Assembly (NCBI RefSeq): GCF_021018805.1
Contig: NC_086258.1
Coordinates: forward strand, 14,222,692-14,286,691
Reading direction: 5' to 3'
Length of the DNA stretch: 64,000 bases
Origin: Prinia subflava
Lineage: Eukaryota > Chordata > Aves > Passeriformes > Cisticolidae
Positions 37,301 through 48,600 of this stretch are shown here, piece after piece (the first letter of the stretch is position 1; the number at the start of each line of letters is the position of its first letter). The notes under the pieces were generated by a model. That model saw only the letters and a list, made by a program, of their open reading frames with translations. It did no database searches and was not told the origin of the DNA. The translations under genes and the position numbers were made by a program.

Positions 37301-40300
37301 GAGGAAAAAGCACTGCCAGCATCAATTCCAGCGTGTCCCTTTCCACTGCCCTGCTCTTTCAGACCTCCTTCCCTCCCGTGTGGGGATGCTCAGATCCCTG
37401 GAACACCACGGGGGCTCCAGGAAAACTCCTGAACTGGCACATCCTCCTCTTGTATGAGCTCAGTTTAGCCCCATATGATGGCAGAGGGTATTTTGTTTTA
37501 AATAAAGTCTCCTAACTTCCATTCACACGTGTGCCTTTGTTGTTCCGTGAGTCAGAGCCGCTCGGGGAGGCTGCAAAAGGCTCCGCACATTTATTTTTTT
37601 TTAGGCTTTCACACAGCATGTGGGTGCTGGGTTAAAAATAATGTGGCACCTCTCCTTGAGCTTCCTCCCAGGCAGCGGCTCCAGGCACAGGGATGTGCAG
37701 GGGAAACAGCAAATGGAGCTGCAGCTCCAACAGCCCACGGAGTTAATGCCTTTATTTTAGTCACGGTGCAAGCGGGATGTGAAAACCCTCCCGGAGAGAG
37801 GGGAAGGGCTGGTGTTCTTTGGTGCCGTGGGTTTTACGTCTTTCCCTGTTTCCAGTGCTTGAAAAAGAAAACAATAACGCTGCTGGGATAGGGAGCAGGA
37901 GTTGTGCTGAACTCAGGACCTGGCTGCAGCAGCCCAGCCCACCTGCACAGATGTGGGGCCCAGAGCTGAGCTGCTGCTGCCCGGTGTGAAATACCCCACA
38001 AACATCATCCATGAGACGCAGAAACCTCGGAGGTCTCCCTGAGCAAGTGGTTCCCAGGTTCTGGAAGCTGCCCCGTGGTTCCCTCAGCCTTGTGCCGGGG
38101 CTGCTCCGCGTCCCTGCCGTGCTCCTGAGCCTCCCCCCGGCCGTGCTGCCCACGGAATGACAAAAACCAGCGAGAGAGAGCTGCAGCAGCTGGCACGGAG
38201 CATCCATCACCTCCCACGCCAGTCACAGAGCTCCAGCACCCCAGCCCAGCTTGTTGCACTCACTGCTCGCTCTCCTCTGTCCCCGGGCAAAGGCTGCAGC
38301 TCCCGGCCAGGGCTGAGCTCCCTCCCTGTGCCCGAAATGCTTCTCCCAGCCCCGAGTGCAGGTAAAACTGCTCAGAGCTGTTGTCTGACACCAGAGCAGA
38401 GCCATGGGTGGGCTCAGGGCTGGCTGCCCTTTGCTGGGTGGATTTGCTGTCCAAACAATTCAGCACAGGACAAATTGGAGAGAATAGGAGGGGAGGTAAA
38501 GCTGAGGTTTCCTACCTGTTGGTGGCCCAAGCTGACAAGACCAGAGCTTTTATTTCATAAAAACCTGAGTGCCTTCAAGGTGGCTTCTGTTGGTAGGGAA
38601 AAGACGAGGGAAAGGCATCCCTGCAGATGTTACCTGTCAGAATCAAACTCTTGTAGCTGAAATGAGACGTGCCCACCATCCCCTGCTGTCAGCCCAGGGA
38701 GAGCTGCTGAACGAATCTCTTCTGTTCTGAGCCACTAATGAAGCTCAAATCCCTCCTCAATAATAAGGTTTGACCTTGGGTGCATCCTAGGAGCTGCTGC
38801 TGAGGTGTCCATGGAGCTTCAAGCCTCCACACTGATTAAAGAGTGGTACAAAAGGCTCTGCAGTGGCCAGGGGCTGGCAGAGCTGCCCTGGCTGGGTCAG
38901 AGCCCAGCCCTGCAGAGCCTGGCCCAGCTGTGGAACCTCCTGGCCTGGGCCAGGTCCCACCCAGCCCCACTTGGCCCACACGTGGCTGTGGAGGAGGATC
39001 CACAGGAGGAAAGAGCCCAGAATGAAGAGTGAAAAGTGGGGAAGGACAAATGATGCTGCCAGCTGGTGTTATGTGAAAGAATAAACCAAAAGAACTAGTG
39101 CAGGATTTGGCCAAGCCCTACCCCGAGGTTTGGGGGTGTGCTGAGAAGATGTAAAGTGCTGATTGTCCTGTCTGGGACAGCCATGCCAAGCTTCTGTCCA
39201 AGAGAAGGATTTTCCACTTCACTGGTTTTTCCCATCATCAGGGAAATGTGTGTTATAGGGGGGAATTCTGGAGAGCTGCTAATGAGGTGGGAGAGTTTAG
39301 CTGTGCTGCTGGGGTTAGGGGAGGCATTTTGGTGCTCTCTTTGATCCCTGGAATCTCCAGGATTCCACACACACTCCTGGTGTGAGTGCTGGCACTGTGC
39401 ACGTGCTTTGCCAGGGCAGAAGCTGCTGTGTGGGACAAGCAGCAGCCAAAAATCACCCCGAGTGTTTCAGTGCAACTACATTTGCATGGAAGCAAAGGGA
39501 GGGGGAGAAACTGAAGCTCAAAATGTGTATTTCTAATTGATTATATGCATGGCTGCTGGGGCCCTCTCACACTGTGTGGTTAATTATGTCACTGTGTGAG
39601 CTGTGCCTTTATTTGTGCTGTATCCCAGCGATTCTGCCCAGAGCCCAGGCAGCAACAGAGCAGGTTGTCTGTCTGGAGAAAAATGAAGGTCTGCTTTGTT
39701 TGGGTTTCTTTTTAACAACAGAGAGAAAAGAAAAACGATGAACAGCCAATTACTGTGATAAAACCATCTACACTGATAGCACATGGGGAACATCCAGTTC
39801 TAACAAGGCTCCTGTAGCTTTGTGATTTTATTGGTGATTCCCTCCTCATGAGCTCCATCCCAGAGAAGCCTCTTTCCCCTGGGATCCCCTCTGGCTGCCT
39901 TTTCCTGTGCAGAATCCATTCTGCTGACCAAACCCCTGCTTTGTCCTTACTCTCAAGCCCCCAGGGGATTTGCTGTTTTAAATTATTCCTTAAATAGGAA
40001 TAGGAGCCCAGGAAAACTTGCTGAATTCACAATAATTTAAGTAGTGATGTAACTTTGTGTGAAAGAAAGAAAACTTTATGTGGTGCAGTCCCTCAAGGAC
40101 TAATAACCAGAAACCTCTTACTGGGAGGCAGTTTTCTACAATCTGGATCTGGGCTCCACCATGTTCTGATTGAAGAAATCAAAATCTCCACATCTGCATC
40201 AACTTCTGTTCTTCCTGTAAATCAAACAGAGCTCAACAAGCCTGAGCACACAGCTCCATTGATTTCAAACAAGCCACCCAACAACACCTCCTCCGCATCT

Positions 40301-40470
40301 CATATCTCATTTTATTTTGAGTTATTCTATTTAAAGCAGTCGTGTTTTGCTCACTGGGGACGCCTCGGCGAAGATGCAGCACGTTTTAGCCAGGGAGCTG
40401 GGGACTGTGGTGTGTGAGCAAAGCCCCTGCAGAGAATGAGCTGTCCCTGCAGAGATTTCCATACAATCCC

Positions 40471-40682
40471 GAGCTCCAGGGGCTGGGATGGTGTCCCTGA
40501 GCTCCAGGGGCTGGGATGGTGTCCATGAGCTCCAGGGGCTGGGATGGTGTCCCTGAGCTCCAGGGGCTGGGATGGTGTCCCTGAGCTCCAGGGGCTGGGA
40601 TGGTGTCCCTGAGCTCCAGGGGCTGGGATGGTGTCCCTGAGCTCCAGGGGCTGGGATGATGTCCCTGAGCTCCAGGGGCTGG
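40471..40682. repeat. 28-bp minisatellite, 7.6 copies
   Basis: The unit is gagctccaggggctgggatg followed by gtgtccct. Seven full copies and a partial eighth follow each other without gaps. Only single-base variants occur (an a in copy 2 and a variant gatgatgtc in copy 7). High homogeneity suggests recent expansion. It lies about 0.8 kb before the CACNG5 CpG island. Pro/Ser-rich minus-strand frames across it are artefacts of the repeat. Confidence 0.97.
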
Positions 40683-41074
40683 CACCCCCTGCAGCAGGAG
40701 TTCCTGCATGGTCTGTGACCCTTTTCTTGTCCTTCCTGCTGGATCCAAGGAAGTGTCCCATTGCTGGACACCTCGATGGAGCTGCATCCTTGTTCTTGGC
40801 TCTGCCTCTCATTTTGGATGTGTTTTGGCTGAATCACCCAGCCTGGCTGGGGTTTCCAGAGCCCACAGCCTCTGCCCCTGTGTCCCTCCCTCCTTCAGCT
40901 CTCCGTGCCTCGGTCCCAGCCCTGCCAAGCCGGGCACAGCTCACTGGGCTCGCTGCCCTGTCCTCAGCCGTGCATTTCACACCCGTGGCTGGAGCTGGTT
41001 TTCCTTTCCCCAGCTCCCAGAGGAGCCGTGTCCTGCCCAGAGCTTGGAGCAGAGATTTGGCAGGTGTGGGGTGC

Positions 41075-41200
41075 AGGGAAGGGAACGGGCACAGAGGGGA
41101 AGGGAAGGGAGCGGGCACAGAGCGGCAGGGAAGGGAAGGGAGCGGGCACAGAGGGGCAGGAGCAGGGAGGGGAGAGGGCACAGAGGGGCAGGAGCAGGGC
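41075..41200. repeat. Degenerate G/A-rich tandem repeat
   Basis: Repeated blocks built from gggaagggagcgggcacagag and a ggggcaggag variant occur about five times with length differences. The repeat lies just before the purine tract. Confidence 0.8.
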
Positions 41201-41247
41201 TGGCTCCCACCCCTGCTCCAGTGCTGAACGGAGCCACCAGGCACAGC

Positions 41248-41510
41248 TCGGATGGGGGGAAGCAGGAGAGGGGAAAGGAGGAAAAAAGCGAGGAATGAAG
41301 AGGAAGTGGGGAAATAATGGGAAAGGGTGAAAGGAGAGGCAGGAATGGGGAAAGGAGGGACAGAGGGAAGTGAGCGGGAGGTGGGGGGTAGAGAGGAAGA
41401 AGGGGTGGATGGAGAGGGAGGGAGGGGAGGGAGGGGAGGATGGAGAAAGAGAAGGAGCGATGAAGGGAGGGAGGGAACGGGGGCACGGAGGGGAGGGAGA
41501 GGTGGGCTGG
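41248..41510 (+). repeat. Long purine-rich (G/A) tract
   Basis: About 260 bases are almost entirely G and A on the + strand, with many GGG and GGGG runs (for example gggagggaggggagggagg around 41418-41438). Such tracts can form triplex DNA or G-quadruplexes and are common just upstream of GC-rich promoters. It produces a spurious long Pro/Ser-rich open frame on the minus strand. Confidence 0.9.
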
Positions 41511-41636
41511 CCCCGGCGGCGCCATGTGATGCCCTCTCCTCCCCGGGCTCTCCCGGCGCGGCGCGGAGCCGAGCGGAGCGGAGCATCCCCGGGGCCGCCG
41601 GCCGCGTCCCGCCGCGGAGCAGCTCCCGCGGGGCCG
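41480..41636 (+). other. CACNG5: Inferred noncoding exon 1 of CACNG5
   Basis: The 3' boundary is defined by ggggccg followed by gtgagtgcc, a near-consensus donor at 41637. The 5' boundary is unknown and is placed arbitrarily near the start of the CpG-dense block. If joined to the acceptor at 52598, the frame leading to the CACNG5 start codon has no ATG between the TGA at 41527 and the in-frame ATG at 52671. This fits a 5'UTR. Within it, ATG at 41524 is followed directly by TGA. Confidence 0.45.
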
Positions 41637-42070
41637 GTGAGTGCCGGGGCTGCGATCGGGAGGGGAAGGCTGGGGCTCGTCCCGTGCCCGGGCCGGGCTG
41701 CCCCGCGAACGGGGGGAAATCGGTCCGGGAGGTGGCTTGGTGGGGGTTCCGAATTGGATGTAAAGCCCCGAAAGTTTAAAGCCGAGGGAAGAGGGATGGG
41801 GGTGCGGAGCCGCAGGGCTCAGGACAGGTATCTCTGTGCTCTCGATATTCCCCTTGGAGAGGGAAGGACCGGGGGGCGGCGCGGGCACCGCCCCGGGCAG
41901 CATCCGCCGCATCCCAGCGCGGCCCCGGAGCGCTGCGAGCCCCGGAGCGCTGCGAGCCCGGCCGGACCCGCGGAGCGCCGGGTGGGGAACCGGGTGAGCC
42001 CTGAGCCCTGCCCGGTGAGCAGCCCTGAGCCCTGCCCGGGCACTGGCACCGCTCACGGCGGCGTTTGACT
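41500..42070 (+). promoter_or_regulatory. CACNG5: CpG island, inferred CACNG5 promoter
   Basis: There is a dense cluster of CpG dinucleotides and very high GC content, in sharp contrast to flanking sequence, including gcgcggcgcggagccgagcg and gccgccggccgcgtcccgcc. It follows the purine tract and contains a strong splice donor on the + strand (41637). CACNG5 coding sequence begins 11 kb further on with an acceptor-preceded exon, so an upstream noncoding exon is needed. This island is the best candidate in the window. No TATA box is apparent. A promoter for an unseen noncoding RNA is the alternative. Confidence 0.6.
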
Positions 42071-42134
42071 TCTCCCGATTCCCCACGGAACGACCTCAGC
42101 ACGGGGAAGCCGGAAAAGCCCAGCGCTTCTCCCC

Positions 42135-42198
42135 GGAGATCTTCATCCCTGGAGATCTTCATCCCTGGAGATCTTCATCCCTGGAGATCTTCATCCCT
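42135..42198. repeat. 16-bp tandem repeat, four identical copies
   Basis: The unit ggagatcttcatccct is repeated four times without a single mismatch. It lies just 3' of the CpG island. Perfect identity points to very recent expansion or replication slippage, and copy number is probably polymorphic. Confidence 0.97.
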
Positions 42199-42540
42199 GG
42201 GCTTTTCCCCGGCAGGCTGCTCCAACAGAGGCCACCCTTGGGCGCTGAGAGCATCCCCGTCCTCAGCGGCCAGTTTGGAACCTCTCGCTCAGGAACGATG
42301 TGTATTTTTCCCAGGGAATATAAAATCTGCGGGAACTCGGGCTGTGTTTTTCAGTGTAGCAAACCCTTTGGAGAGGGGAGTGGGAATTGAGCGAGGCTTT
42401 CTGAGAAAAACCTGACCCGGTTCTTAAGTGAAGTGAAGAAAACCCGCCGGGGGGTGAGGGGAGAGGCTGGACCACATGGACAAGGAGCGGGGACAGGGAT
42501 GGAGCCTGTGCTCACTCCTGATTCCCAGCTGGGGAAGGGG

Positions 42541-42636
42541 GTGAAATGATGTGAAATGTGAAATGTGAAATGTGAAATGTGAAATGTGAAATGTGAAATG
42601 TGAAATGTGAAATGTGGAATGTGGAATGTGGGATGT
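42541..42636. repeat. 7-bp (GTGAAAT)n tandem repeat
   Basis: About a dozen units of gtgaaat follow one another, decaying at the 3' side to gtggaat and gtgggat. The decay gradient at one edge is typical of short tandem arrays. It lies in the inferred first intron of CACNG5. Confidence 0.95.
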
Positions 42637-45600
42637 GGTGGCTGAGGGACCACGGGGAGCAGGGAGGGTCTGACACTGCCTTTGGCTCTTGGTGAATTGC
42701 CGGGTGTTTTTCGGAGCCCTCCTCAGCCCCTGATGCTTTTGCAGCTTTTGGGGTTGGGGCTCCCAGCACGGAGCTCCAGGAGCTCCTCAGGGGTGCCCAG
42801 GGAGGGGTCTGACCTGGGCACCGCTGTCACCCCTGTGTCCCCCAAATCCCCCTGGGGGAGAGGAGGCCTGGTCAGATCTGGTGGGAGCCTGCACGGCACA
42901 GGTGAGCCCATGGAAAGGGCAGCGAGGCTGTTGCATTCCCTGAAGACAGCACTGCTTCAGCCAGAACATTGCAAAAGGCGATTTCAGCCAAAAAAGAGGA
43001 TTTCTGCTGAGTTCCCAGCAGCAGCAGTGAGTGCTGGTGGCATGACCCAGGCTGGCAGCTCTGCTGGAGGAACATTCCCGAGTTCCCATCACTGCTGCCC
43101 TTTGGTTTCATGAGTGCCTCGTGTCTGGGCTCCTTTAGAGGCTCCTCTGCCTCTGCTGGAGCAGCACATTTCAGTCTGTCACGTCTGACCCACGTTAAAA
43201 GCCAAAGGACAGGAGACTGGCTCCAGCAGCCCATCCTGTGCCATCACACCTTGCCCTCAGGCTGCCCCAGGTGACACCCAGGGGACAGAAATGCCTCTGG
43301 GGTGGGGCTTTCTCCCATCCCTTGCTGTATTCTTGTAGCTGTTGAATATATGCATTGAGCTGAATGAATTCCCACCTGGCAGCATCCATAGCACAGCTTT
43401 TGCAGCTTCAGCTTTATTTATGGAGAGGGGAGGGAATATAAAATACAAAAGAGAAATAATGCACGAGCCTGCAGAGATTTCAGTGGTGTCAGTGAGCTGT
43501 GAGCTGTGTGAGGCTGGAGTGAGCACCAGAAGCTTTTCCTAAATCAGCTGGGAAGATTTAAACCCCTGGGTTTAAATGGCATTTTTAAAATTACTTTTGA
43601 CCTAGACCCCATCATTTAGTTATGTGGAGATCTTAATCTCACTGAAATTAAAGACAGCTTGGCTTCTAGGTGTGTTCTAGAAAGACAATTTGGTGTCAAA
43701 ATCACACTGATTTTCAAAGCTGTATAGTCACAACTTCTGATATTTGTAGTAAAATATTTACTGGCAAAATGGAATTTGCCAAAGGACAACACACATGCCA
43801 TCCTCAGGCTCAGCAAATGCATTGTTACACATGAGTGGAGTCTGTGTGTGGTCTTTTAGGAAGACAGGAATTACAGTTTTTCTTTTATTAATGAGAGAGA
43901 GATTGCATATCAGTGAAAACCCTTGTCAGAGCAGTGTCAAGGCTGCACTGAGGGCGTCACTGGAGCGGCACACCAGATGCATCCACTGACCCAGGACAAC
44001 TTGTGGATAATTGATTTTCCCCCAGTGCCCATCCAGTGCTTGCTGATGACATCCCCGTGCCCAGGGAGCAGGGGCTCAGCTCTGCCAGGGCAGGACCCGG
44101 CTCAAAGCCCCACAGGTGGCCCTGGCTCCTTCCCAGGAGACACAAAATGCTCCTGACAGATGTTCCTGTTCCTGCAGCAGCTCTGGCTGGGAATATCAGG
44201 TCGGGTGTAGGTGGCAGCAGAGGTGCTGCAGGGTGGCTGCTGCAGGAACCTGGTGCCACAGAGGGAACGGGAGGGGACTGCAGGCAGAGACCAGGCCAGG
44301 CCACCTGGGAAAAGATGCTGGCCTGGGGGAAGGGGGAGAAGAGTGAGACCAGGGCCCTTCCCTGCCTGTTCCCACAGACTTTCCCAGGATGTGGCTGCAC
44401 GCCCCTGTGCAGAGCAGGACAGGTGAGCCCACGGCCTCCTGAGCAGCTCGTGGTGTCTGTGCCTGCTCTAGGGCTGCTCCACGTCATGTATGGCTTTTCC
44501 TGCCCTGTCTGCAGGACATTTACTGTTAAATACTGGAACTGGTGACAATCTGGGTGGTAGAAAGTTTAGTACCTCGAGTGAGGTATAAATACTTGTTATG
44601 TACATTAATATTCCTGATTATTCAACCCAACAAGCTGCATAAAACAAAGAGCTTTCCTATGTGAAAATGGGACCAAACTTTAGTGTCTGTTCAGCGTCAG
44701 ACCTGGGGAGTTGTGCATGAGGACATCACCAACAGCTTCCAAGGCTGTGTCCCCTTCCAAAAAAAAAAAGCTTGAGCAAAGCCAGATGGAGCAGCTGCTG
44801 GCTTTAGTCACTGGGTTTGGTGGCAGCTGCGAGTGTCACTGGGTTATGAAGTTGTTTGCCAGAGGTGTGGATGACACAGCCCTTCTGCACTTTATGCCAT
44901 CGTTTTGCTGCTCAGAGGCTTTGCAGTGAGGCTGGTTTCTAAGCAGGGAAGAGGGAATGTAATCTCCTGGCTAACGAGGCACTGCTCCCTGCTATCCATC
45001 ATCTCTGATCACACCCAGGGACGCGGGTCCCTGCAGCCGTGGCCAGCACGTGCTGCCTGCCCGATGTGTCACTTGTCTGCAGCCCTCAGGGCCCTCAGGG
45101 GATTTCTGCCTTTCTCTCATTTATCACTCCGAAAATATTCATAAAACCCCTCCAGCACTGGTGAGAGGAGCGGCGGTGAGGGAAGAGCTGTGGCTCCCTC
45201 CTCCCCCAAGCTCAGGTACCCACCAACACGGGGGAGTGCAGGAGCTTTAATTAGCTCTTCATGCTATTTTTACCTCCCAGCATGCTTAATTTAGCTCAAG
45301 CTGTCATGCTCTGATCGTTAAGGGGGAAAGAAGGAACTGGGGGTGTTGGCCCCTCTCTGCTGAGCAGCCTCAGCTCCTGAGCTTGGGCTGGACCTGGGGC
45401 TTTCCTTGCACCTTCGGCAGCAATGGAAATTTATAGCCCAGAGACATCTCATGGACATCTTGAAGTGCCTACACTGAATTTGGGGTCTCTGCTCACACCC
45501 ACTTCAGTTTAAAACAACATCAATCTCTTACAGAAGAGGTGCTTGAGTGCTTCAATCGTTACCTGCCTTGCTGCTGGAAGGACACGGAAACCTTGACAAG

Positions 45601-48600
45601 CTGCAAGGAAGAGGATTATTCTGCCCTTTTTAATCTGCAAGGCTATTGTAGGACTTGGTGCCAGTTTAAATGATACTTGGAAGCCAAGAAGGAGCCATTA
45701 TTAAAGCTTTAATGGCCCAGCAGGGCAGGCCAGCCCGGGTGCTGGGTGAGTGGATGTGCACAGCTGAGCCAGCTGCTCCCCCTCACCCCTGGGTCTGTCC
45801 CTGTGCTTGGAGGGAAGCACGATGCTGCAGCCTGAGCAGGGTCACTGGATCGCTGGGTCACTGCAGGTCATGGGTTTGGATCTAAACACAAGCCATGGGC
45901 ACCTCAGGCAGAGGTTAATGGGCAGGCACTGCTCCCATGGCAGCGAGGTTGCTGCAGCTCCTCCAGCACAGTCCCCAGCTGCTTTGCTCCACAGCATTAG
46001 ATATTCCCCTCTTTCATTCTGCTTTTGCAGCTCTTTGTAGGGTATTGAAGGCAGCAGTTCGCCTCAGGTCCCTGGCTGTGAGTGTTCTGACACACTGTGG
46101 GCAGGAGAATTGTGTGGTGGATTTGGTGGGGGGAGAGGACGTCGGGGAGGGCTCTGTAGAGGGCAGGGCTCAGCTATTGTTAGGGCTGTAAACTCTGAAC
46201 AGATATGTAGGTTAGCCCTGGAGAGCCAGGCCTGGGTGTGGGGGCATTATTGCAAGCTCAGAGCTTTAGCTCTTGTTTCCCCTCTCGAGAAATGCACTTT
46301 GTGTAATTTTTGTGCACTTTTCTACAACACCCCAGGGCAGGAGCTGCCAGCACGTGGATGCAGAGACCTGCCTGCCATCTGCCTGTCCCCGTGTCCCCAC
46401 ACCCTGCAACCCTCCTGTGGGTCGGTCAGAGAGGGAGAGCTGAGGCTGTGCCCTCCCTTCAGCTCCTGCCTGTTTAAAGCCATCCCACTCCCAGCTCCTC
46501 CCAGACCATCCAGCAGCTGAAGCCTCCTCTGAGGACCCTCATCCCTCTGCCAGAGCTGCTCTCCCACCTTCAGCCCCATCACAGGCTCACAGCATCGCTG
46601 CAGCTGGGGTTGGCAGAGGTAAGAGCCTGAAACACCAGCGAGAAAGGAGACACGTGGGTGGGATGGGTTCTATAAAAGCTTTGTGAGGGATATCTGTGCA
46701 TCCAGAGGGACCATGTGAATGAGACCAACTGTGCACACACGGGCTGTGCCAGCAGCCTGTGAACCAGGACCATCAGGGCTGTTTGCTCCATGATTTTATT
46801 TGCTGGAAGTTGCTGGCTTCATCCAAAGCCATTAGTGTGAAAGAGCTGGAGCAGTGCCATCACTCCAGGGAGTGCAGCAGCGTGGCAGAGGGGCCAGTTT
46901 GGGAAAGGGTCTGCTTGGAGGGCTGGGATGGGAAATAAATCTGGGTTCCTTCTCCTTTGACCTTGGGAATATCATTTGATCTCCTTATATTTGGTGCTGG
47001 AGCTGAGGTGTGCTCAGTTATCAAAAACAACTCTCTGCAAACCTGACCCAGGCAAAAGGGCAGGTTTTGAGCAATCCACAGCAAAAAGGTTGGTGAGGGA
47101 AGGAGAAAAGAAATAAAGAAGGAGAGGGAAGTGGGTCAGCCTTGGAAATTCAAGTTTTGGTGCTTCCTATACAGCATTTCCATCTCTCTTGCACTGCCAT
47201 AGCAGGATTTTTTTTCACCAAACTGTAAAAAATAACTCTGGCAAGAAATGAAGCACAGGAAGTGCTAGGGAAAAGAGGACTTCTCAGAAAAATTATGTAA
47301 GTCAAATTTAAGAGAGAAAATCCCAGTAATTTCATTACCAAAATCAGTTAGTGGTGAGCCCTTGCAGTGTGTGAGCTCATAAATCGTTTCCTCCTGATTA
47401 TTAATCAGGTGTTCCTTGTGTGTGACGACGAAATTAATAGATTTGTTATTGCTGTGGCTCAATGTGGGCTTAAATAACTCGCAACCAGCCTTCTTTTTAT
47501 TCATTTATTTATTTTTGAAGCCTCCCTGGAGAGCCTGTGAGCCCAGCGTGCCCATTGATCCGGCGTCTCCCCATCGGTAACGGCAGCGCCGTGCTGTTCC
47601 CAGATCAGGGGAAGCTTTCAAGCCCAGTATTGATCCTTTTGAAGTTTGTTTGCTTGTAGTCACAGCTACAAGCCCTTGTTCAAACTGCCACGAGATGGGC
47701 TGTTTTATTTCTTAATATCAGGCTAAACCTCCTCCACATCCAAAAGATTTATTGCTGCACTTCATTTTTCCAATACGTGTTTTCTCTCTCAGAAATGGAG
47801 CTGACATTTCTGTGTGACTCTCTTAAAGCTGCCTGATGTATTTCTGTCTCCCCCTGTGCCAGGGGAGGGGGTGGGTGCCTGCAGCCCAGGACAGGGCATC
47901 TGGGAACCCTGAGGATCAGCTCCATCCCATATCCTCTTTGGAAATTTCCTTCTCAATGTATCAGTGCAGGAGACACTGCTTTTCTCTGCAGCCCTCTCTG
48001 CTCTCCTCAGCTGTTCTGTAGAACCAGAGCAGTCCTGTGTTCCTCTCCTGCCTGCAGCACGCCTTTTCAGGAGGGACTGCTTCTTCCCAAGCAGTAATTC
48101 CAAAACCAGAGCTACCCTAGCTGCCCAGTTTTCCAGGTCAGGTTTGTGGAGCTGCTTCTCCTGCCATCCCAGATGGAGCCGTGGGTGCTGCCCTCACCAT
48201 CTCCTCCTCTTCCTCTCCTCAGCTGTGGTTGAAGTCAGCTCCCCATGTGCTCCTCACACCGGTCCAACCTTCTCTGCCAACCCACAGAGCACCAGTGCAG
48301 CTGCCTGCAGGCTGCATCCTGCACAGCCTGGTTTGGCACCGAAGCATTTGCACCCTTTGGGTGCTCCGTGGGCTCGGTGGGATCACTCACCAGGGTTATT
48401 AATGACCAAATCAGCCTTTTCTGGATTTTCCCCCGAGGGAGCCAGGGTAGGTTGTGCTGTGTGAGGGAGGGTGACAGTGCAGTGGTGGCCTCAGCACAGC
48501 CCTGCCTGCCTAAGCACTGCCAGCTCTGAGAAGCTTTGCTCTCAAAGAGCTGCTCTCCTTGACCTATTTTGGTTTTTGCCCACATCCGTGGCCTGCGTTG

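Larger units (their letters stand above)
34371..41247. other. Intergenic region between PRKCA and CACNG5 promoter
   Basis: About 6.9 kb is noticeably richer in GC than the PRKCA body. Open frames here (for example 38157-38660 +, 40331-40837 -) show no recognisable domain and no paired splice sites. It contains the 28-bp minisatellite at 40471 and a G-rich degenerate repeat at about 41075-41200. No tRNA, CR1 or gene is recognised with confidence. An unannotated lncRNA cannot be excluded from sequence alone. Confidence 0.75.

Noticed and set aside
38157..38660. A 167-codon plus-strand frame between the genes.
   Set aside because: No domain, no convincing splice sites and a composition like the surrounding sequence; chance frames of this size occur in GC-richer DNA.
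40331..40837. Three overlapping minus-strand frames with Pro-Ser-Trp repeats.
   Set aside because: They are created by the 28-bp minisatellite, where all three frames are open because the unit length is not a multiple of three and lacks stops.
40977..42086. A 369-codon open frame on the minus strand, rich in Pro and Ser.
   Set aside because: It is the complement of the purine tract and CpG island, which lack A/T-rich stop codons. It has no domain, shows low complexity, and overlaps the inferred CACNG5 promoter.
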